A DNA stretch of 64,000 nucleotides, taken from positions 1-64,000 of the forward strand of contig NZ_JAUDEA010000008.1 in assembly GCF_030372065.1 (NCBI RefSeq). The letters are read 5' to 3'. The notes under the pieces are model-generated. The model saw nothing but the letters and a program-made list of their open reading frames with translations, made no database searches and was not told where the DNA came from. Positions 60,653 to 64,000 of this stretch are shown one piece after another. This stretch comes from Thermophilibacter provencensis. Its GTDB lineage: Bacteria; Actinomycetota; Coriobacteriia; Coriobacteriales; Atopobiaceae. Position 1 is the stretch's first letter; every line of letters starts with the position of its first letter. The translations under genes and the position numbers were made by a program.

Positions 60653-62416
60653 AAGCCGGAGGGAGACCTCCTTGAGCTGCTTACCGGAAACCTCGCTCGG
60701 CGCGTCGGACATGAGATCGCTGCCGGAGCTGGTCTTGGGGAACGCCATGACGTCGCGGATGGAGTCCTCCCCTGCCAGCAGCATGCACACGCGGTCGAGG
60801 CCGAGAGCAAAGCCGCCCATGGGGGGCGCACCGTACTCGAGGGCGTCCATGAGGAAACCAAACTGCTCGCGGGCGCGCTCCACCGAGAAGCCCATGAGCT
60901 CGAGCATGTCGAGCTGCATCTGGGAGTTGTGGATACGCATGCCGCCGCCACCGGCCTCGCAGCCGTCCATGACGAAGTCGTACGTGGCAGAGCCAATGGC
61001 CAGCGGGTCCGCCTTGATCTTCTCGACGTCAAGCTCGGTTGGCAGGGTAAAGGGCTGGTGCTCGGCCTCGTAGCGCTTGGCCTCGTCGTCCCAATGGAAG
61101 AGCGGGAAGTTGACCACCCAGAGGAAGTCGTGGCCCTCGCGCGGGACGTCGAGCGCGTTTGCCATGTGCAGGCGCATGCCGCCCAGGATCTCGTCGGCGC
61201 CCTTGCGGTCGGCGACGGCAAACATCACGAGGTCACCCAGCTCAACGCCCATCTCCTCGCGCAGCGCCATCATCTCCTCGTCAGAGAAGAACTTGACGAT
61301 CGGGCTGTTCACGGAGCCGTCCTCGCGGAACGCAATCCACGCGAGACCCTTGGCGCCAAACTCTGCTGCCACGTTTGCCAGCTTGTCGATCTGCGCGCGC
61401 GGCCAGGCCCCGGCACCCTTGGCGTTGATGGCCTTGACGTACTGGCCCTCGGTGGCCGCCGCGCTCGCAAAGAGCTTGAACTTGGAGGCCTGGAAGATGC
61501 CGGTCACGTCATGGAGCTCCATGCCAAAGCGGGTGTCCGGCTTGTCGGAGCCGTAGGTGTCCATCGCGTCCCAGTAGTCCAGGCGGCGCAGCGGCGTGGG
61601 CATCTCGACGCCCATCTTGGCAAAGGCGTCGGACAGAACGTCCTCGAGCGCGCCCATGACGTCGTCCTGCTCGACAAAGCTCATCTCGATGTCCACCTGA
61701 GTGAACTCGGGCTGGCGGTCGGCGCGCAGGTCCTCGTCGCGGAAGCACTTGGCAACCTGATAGTAGCGCTCGACGCCGCCCACCATGAGCAGCTGCTTGA
61801 GCAGCTGCGGGGACTGCGGGAGGGCGTAGAAGTGTCCGGGTTGGGTGCGGCTCGGCACGAGGAAGTCGCGCGCGCCCTCGGGGGTTGACTTGAAGAGCGC
61901 GGGGGTCTCCACCTCGAGGAAGTCACGGTTGTGGAGTGCCTCGCGAATGGCAAAGGTGAAGTCGGAGCGCAGCTTGAGGTTGGCCGTCATGCGCGGGCGA
62001 CGCAGGTCGAGGTAACGGTAGCGCAGGCGGACGTCCTCGGAGGTGTCCACGTGATCCTCAATCTGGAAGGGCGGCGTCTTGGAGGAGTTGAGGACCTCGA
62101 TGGCGTCGATAAGGACCTCGATCTCGCCGGTCGCGAGCTTGGAGTTTTCCATGCCCTCGGGACGCTCTCGAACAACGCCCGTGACCTTGATCGGCCACTC
62201 GGAGCGGATGGTCTCGGCCGCGTGGAAGGCCTCGCCACCGGAGTGCTCCGGGTCAAAGGAGACCTGCGTCACGCCGTCGCGGTCGCGCAGGTCCACGAAG
62301 ATGAGGCCGCCGTGGTCGCGGCGGTGCCAGACCCAGCCGGTAAGCGTCACCTGCTGACCGATGTGCTCGCGGCGCAGCTCGCCGCAGGTGTGCGTGTGCA
62401 TGGTGTGGGAATCCAT
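60647..62416 (-). CDS. aspS: Aspartate--tRNA ligase
   Basis: The 589-residue class IIb synthetase has an N-terminal OB fold (VTLTGWVWHRRDHGGLIFVD), motif 2 CFRDEDLRADRQPEFTQVD, the bacterial GAD insertion and motif 3 GGFALGLDRVCML. It charges tRNA-Asp, and possibly tRNA-Asn if the genome lacks AsnRS. The ATG at 62416 follows GAGAAAGGCACCAT and gives the usual length. The stop codon lies in the palindrome at 60551-60652. Confidence 0.95.
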   Translation of the reverse strand: MDSHTMHTHTCGELRREHIGQQVTLTGWVWHRRDHGGLIFVDLRDRDGVTQVSFDPEHSGGEAFHAAETIRSEWPIKVTGVVRERPEGMENSKLATGEIEVLIDAIEVLNSSKTPPFQIEDHVDTSEDVRLRYRYLDLRRPRMTANLKLRSDFTFAIREALHNRDFLEVETPALFKSTPEGARDFLVPSRTQPGHFYALPQSPQLLKQLLMVGGVERYYQVAKCFRDEDLRADRQPEFTQVDIEMSFVEQDDVMGALEDVLSDAFAKMGVEMPTPLRRLDYWDAMDTYGSDKPDTRFGMELHDVTGIFQASKFKLFASAAATEGQYVKAINAKGAGAWPRAQIDKLANVAAEFGAKGLAWIAFREDGSVNSPIVKFFSDEEMMALREEMGVELGDLVMFAVADRKGADEILGGMRLHMANALDVPREGHDFLWVVNFPLFHWDDEAKRYEAEHQPFTLPTELDVEKIKADPLAIGSATYDFVMDGCEAGGGGMRIHNSQMQLDMLELMGFSVERAREQFGFLMDALEYGAPPMGGFALGLDRVCMLLAGEDSIRDVMAFPKTSSGSDLMSDAPSEVSGKQLKEVSLRLL

Positions 62417-62613
62417 ATGGTGCCTTTCTCGTCCTGCCGCCCCGTGCCGTACGGGCGGCGCCTCTCGGATGGCCGCAGCGCACGTAAACGGCGCACGTTG
62501 CGGCGAGGCTGATTGTACTACGGGCACAAGGGAGAGCACGCCCACGTAACCGGAACACAATAAACGGCGACCCAAAGGCTGAGGGCAGGCCATTTGGGCG
62601 CCAACCGTAAGGT

Positions 62614-62652
62614 GATGACAAAGGTGACAGGGTAATTGTCACCTTTGCCATC
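62614..62652. repeat. TGACAAAGGTGACAGGG hairpin
   Basis: GATGACAAAGGTGAC pairs with GTCACCTTTGCCATC (one mismatch) in the divergent gap between aspS and the phosphatase gene. Confidence 0.7.
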
Positions 62653-62681
62653 AAGTATGAGGCCGCGCGAAACCTTCTCCG

Positions 62682-62726
62682 CTGCGCAAAAAAGTCACTC
62701 GTGCCACAAGCGTCAGTTTTGCGCAG
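62682..62726. repeat. CTGCGCAAAA inverted repeat
   Basis: CTGCGCAAAA (62682) and TTTTGCGCAG (62717) form a perfect 10-bp stem around 25 bases in the same gap. It may be an operator or part of a promoter region. Confidence 0.55.
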
Positions 62727-62749
62727 AGCAAGACGCCGCCGGACTTGTT

Positions 62750-62824
62750 TGATGACAAAGGTGACAGGGTAGATTGTCACCATCAATAAGATGGTGACAA
62801 TCTACCCTGTCACCTTTGTCATCA
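62750..62824. repeat. TGACAAAGGTGACAGGG hairpin, 35-bp arms
   Basis: Positions 62750-62784 and 62790-62824 are exact complements around AATAA. It ends two bases before the GAAGGAG ribosome site of the phosphatase gene, so it is in the 5' leader, not at a gene end. Confidence 0.9.
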
Positions 62825-62838
62825 TCGAAGGAGCGTAC

Positions 62839-63519
62839 ATGCCTGCCTACAGAACCGCCGTCTTTGACCTCGACGGAACCCTACTCGACACGCTCGAGGA
62901 CCTTCACCTCTCCACCAACGCCGCTCTTGCGGCCCGCGACATGCCCACCCACACAATTGATGACGTGCGCCGCTTTGTGGGCAATGGCATCAAGCTGCTC
63001 ATTCACCGCGCCGTGCCCGCCGGAACGGACGCCGCAACGGAAGCGGCAGTCTACGAGGACTTCTGCGCGCACTATGCCGCGCACTGTGAGGATCACACCG
63101 GTCCCTATCAGGGAATTCCCGAACTTCTTGCCCACCTGCGCGCAGCGGGCGTGACGCTGGCCGTGGTCTCCAACAAGGGGGACTTTGCCGTCCAGGAGCT
63201 CGTGGCGCGACAGTTCCCCGGCGCCTTTGACGCGGTTCTCGGCGAGAACGAGGCAGCCGGCATCCGCAAGAAGCCGGCTCCGGACATGGTGCGCGCCGCC
63301 CTCAAGCGCATGGGTGCAACGCCCGAGGGCATGGTCTACATTGGCGACTCCGAGGTTGACGTGCAGACCGCCGCAAACGCGGGCTGCCCGTGCGTGAGCT
63401 GCACCTGGGGATTCCGCAGCGTGGACGAGCTTCTCGCCGCGGGCGCCACCACCCTCGTGGACACCCCCGCCGAGCTGGAGCGCGTTCTTCTCGGCTTGGA
63501 CGCGTCAGCCGCCCGCTGA
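62839..63519 (+). CDS. HAD-family phosphatase, Gph-like
   Basis: The 226-residue protein has HAD motif I FDLDGTLLDT at 9-18, a helical cap, motif II VVSNKG, motif III lysine in RKKPAPD and motif IV YIGDSEVDV. This matches phosphoglycolate phosphatase-like enzymes, with true substrate uncertain. The ATG follows GAAGGAGCGTAC. A 35-bp-arm hairpin lies directly upstream and could affect translation. Confidence 0.9.
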   Translation: MPAYRTAVFDLDGTLLDTLEDLHLSTNAALAARDMPTHTIDDVRRFVGNGIKLLIHRAVPAGTDAATEAAVYEDFCAHYAAHCEDHTGPYQGIPELLAHLRAAGVTLAVVSNKGDFAVQELVARQFPGAFDAVLGENEAAGIRKKPAPDMVRAALKRMGATPEGMVYIGDSEVDVQTAANAGCPCVSCTWGFRSVDELLAAGATTLVDTPAELERVLLGLDASAAR

Positions 63520-63628
63520 CCGCTCGGGCAACGCTCGCCTAACAATTTGTGAACCCGCGCATAACATCGGCCCGCACGGGTTATAGTCTTGCTAACGTCC
63601 GTTTGGCCTCCGACGAAAGGGGATCGCC

Positions 63629-63937
63629 ATGGGAAAGAAGGCTGCCGAGGCTCTCGACATCAACTACGAGGGTCTGGTCGAGTACCTGCACTGCAATCAC
63701 TCCGTCTACATGAAGATCGGCTCGTCCGTCTATTACCTCACCGACTGCAACTTTGAGTCCTGGCGCGCACAGGACACGAGCCGCCGCAACGAGAAGAACC
63801 ACTTTGTCGACTGCTCCGAGCTCGTCCCCACTGTTGACGAGTTCCTCGCGCTCCCCTTTGTCAACGGCAAGACCATCCAGGACGTCTTTGACCACGCCAC
63901 GTTCTACGCCTCCCTCTCCGGCGAGAAGGACGAGTAG
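63629..63937 (+). CDS. Hypothetical small protein
   Basis: The 102-residue soluble protein (MGKKAAEALDINYEGLVEYL at the start) has mixed alpha/beta composition, with aromatic-rich YMKIGSSVYYLTDCNFESW in the middle. I do not recognise the family. GAAAGGGGATCGCC precedes the ATG and a TATAGT -10-like box lies at 63582. It is followed by a strong terminator, so it is a separate transcript. Confidence 0.75.
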   Translation: MGKKAAEALDINYEGLVEYLHCNHSVYMKIGSSVYYLTDCNFESWRAQDTSRRNEKNHFVDCSELVPTVDEFLALPFVNGKTIQDVFDHATFYASLSGEKDE

Positions 63938-63970
63938 CGCCGCGCGGGCACACTCACTTAGAAACGCATC

Positions 63971-63998
63971 GGGGCCGGTTCCGTTGGGAACCGGCCCC
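63971..63998 (+). terminator. Terminator after the small gene
   Basis: GGGGCCGGTTCC and GGAACCGGCCCC form a perfect 12-bp stem with a 4-base loop about 35 bases past the stop. The window ends before any T run would be visible. Confidence 0.8.
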
Positions 63999-64000
63999 GT

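Overview
The window is a GC-rich stretch of a bacterial chromosome with actinobacterial gene content. The combination of DUF3793, DUF6110 and DUF5648-type proteins, FeoB-associated Cys-rich proteins, PEP carboxylase and a sucrose locus suggests a gut or oral Coriobacteriia member, probably Atopobiaceae and Olsenella-like. That placement is inference. I see about 46 genes and no rRNA, tRNA, CRISPR array, phage, integrase or transposase.

Layout. 0-7.8 kb: tatA, an ACT protein and phenylacetate-CoA ligase operon, 6-phosphofructokinase, an exonuclease, a nitroreductase and two regulators. 8.0-16.5 kb: a sucrose-use block (amylosucrase-type GH13, LacI repressor, fructokinase) with a UvrA paralogue, a hypoxanthine-DNA glycosylase and an HPr-like protein lacking the usual HPr residues next to its histidine. 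16.5-25.3 kb: LOG protein, a FeoA-FeoB fusion, DegV, a DXS-type enzyme, a Crp/Fnr regulator and a DUF2130 protein. 25.8-35.2 kb: HtrA, an orphan OmpR-type regulator with a degenerate receiver, a four-gene polar amino-acid ABC transporter operon, a secreted repeat protein and glutamine synthetase. 35.3-48.8 kb: a metal and iron block (Cys-rich FeoB partner, flavodoxin, DUF3793, ZIP transporter, damaged AraC regulator, YbtQ-like ABC protein, P-type ATPase, DUF6110, AraC, membrane-tethered HMA protein, FeoB, two FeoA). Several of its promoters carry a GTTAG-N6-CTAAC dyad. 49.4-64 kb: PPK2, PEP carboxylase, a flippase, flavin reductase, CrcB, a MarR-controlled heterodimeric ABC exporter, AspRS, a Gph-like phosphatase and a small unknown gene.

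The most unusual content is intergenic. At least seven families of short structured repeats fill the gaps: (1) 27-29 bp units in direct-then-inverted arrays at 17.55-17.92 kb and 27.35-27.64 kb; (2) facing pairs of a GGTTTTGGGCAACA element; (3) hairpin units of exactly 50 bp; (4) very long perfect palindromes that reach into the stop codons of flanking genes; (5) TGACAAAGGTGACAGGG hairpins; (6) hairpins with a shared inner GAAGT/ACTTC stem; (7) 26-bp GGACGTT/AACCGTCC dyads. Several families share a CGAGAA core. The same core, as CTTCTCG, recurs inside genes with an otherwise rare leucine codon.

Genes likely work together as follows. Amylosucrase releases fructose, which the PfkB kinase phosphorylates and 6-phosphofructokinase carries on. 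The amino-acid transporter, orphan regulator and glutamine synthetase look like a nitrogen module. The 35-49 kb block looks like a metal-responsive regulon for ferrous iron import and metal efflux. One of its regulators and its ABC protein carry apparent single-base frameshifts in G runs.
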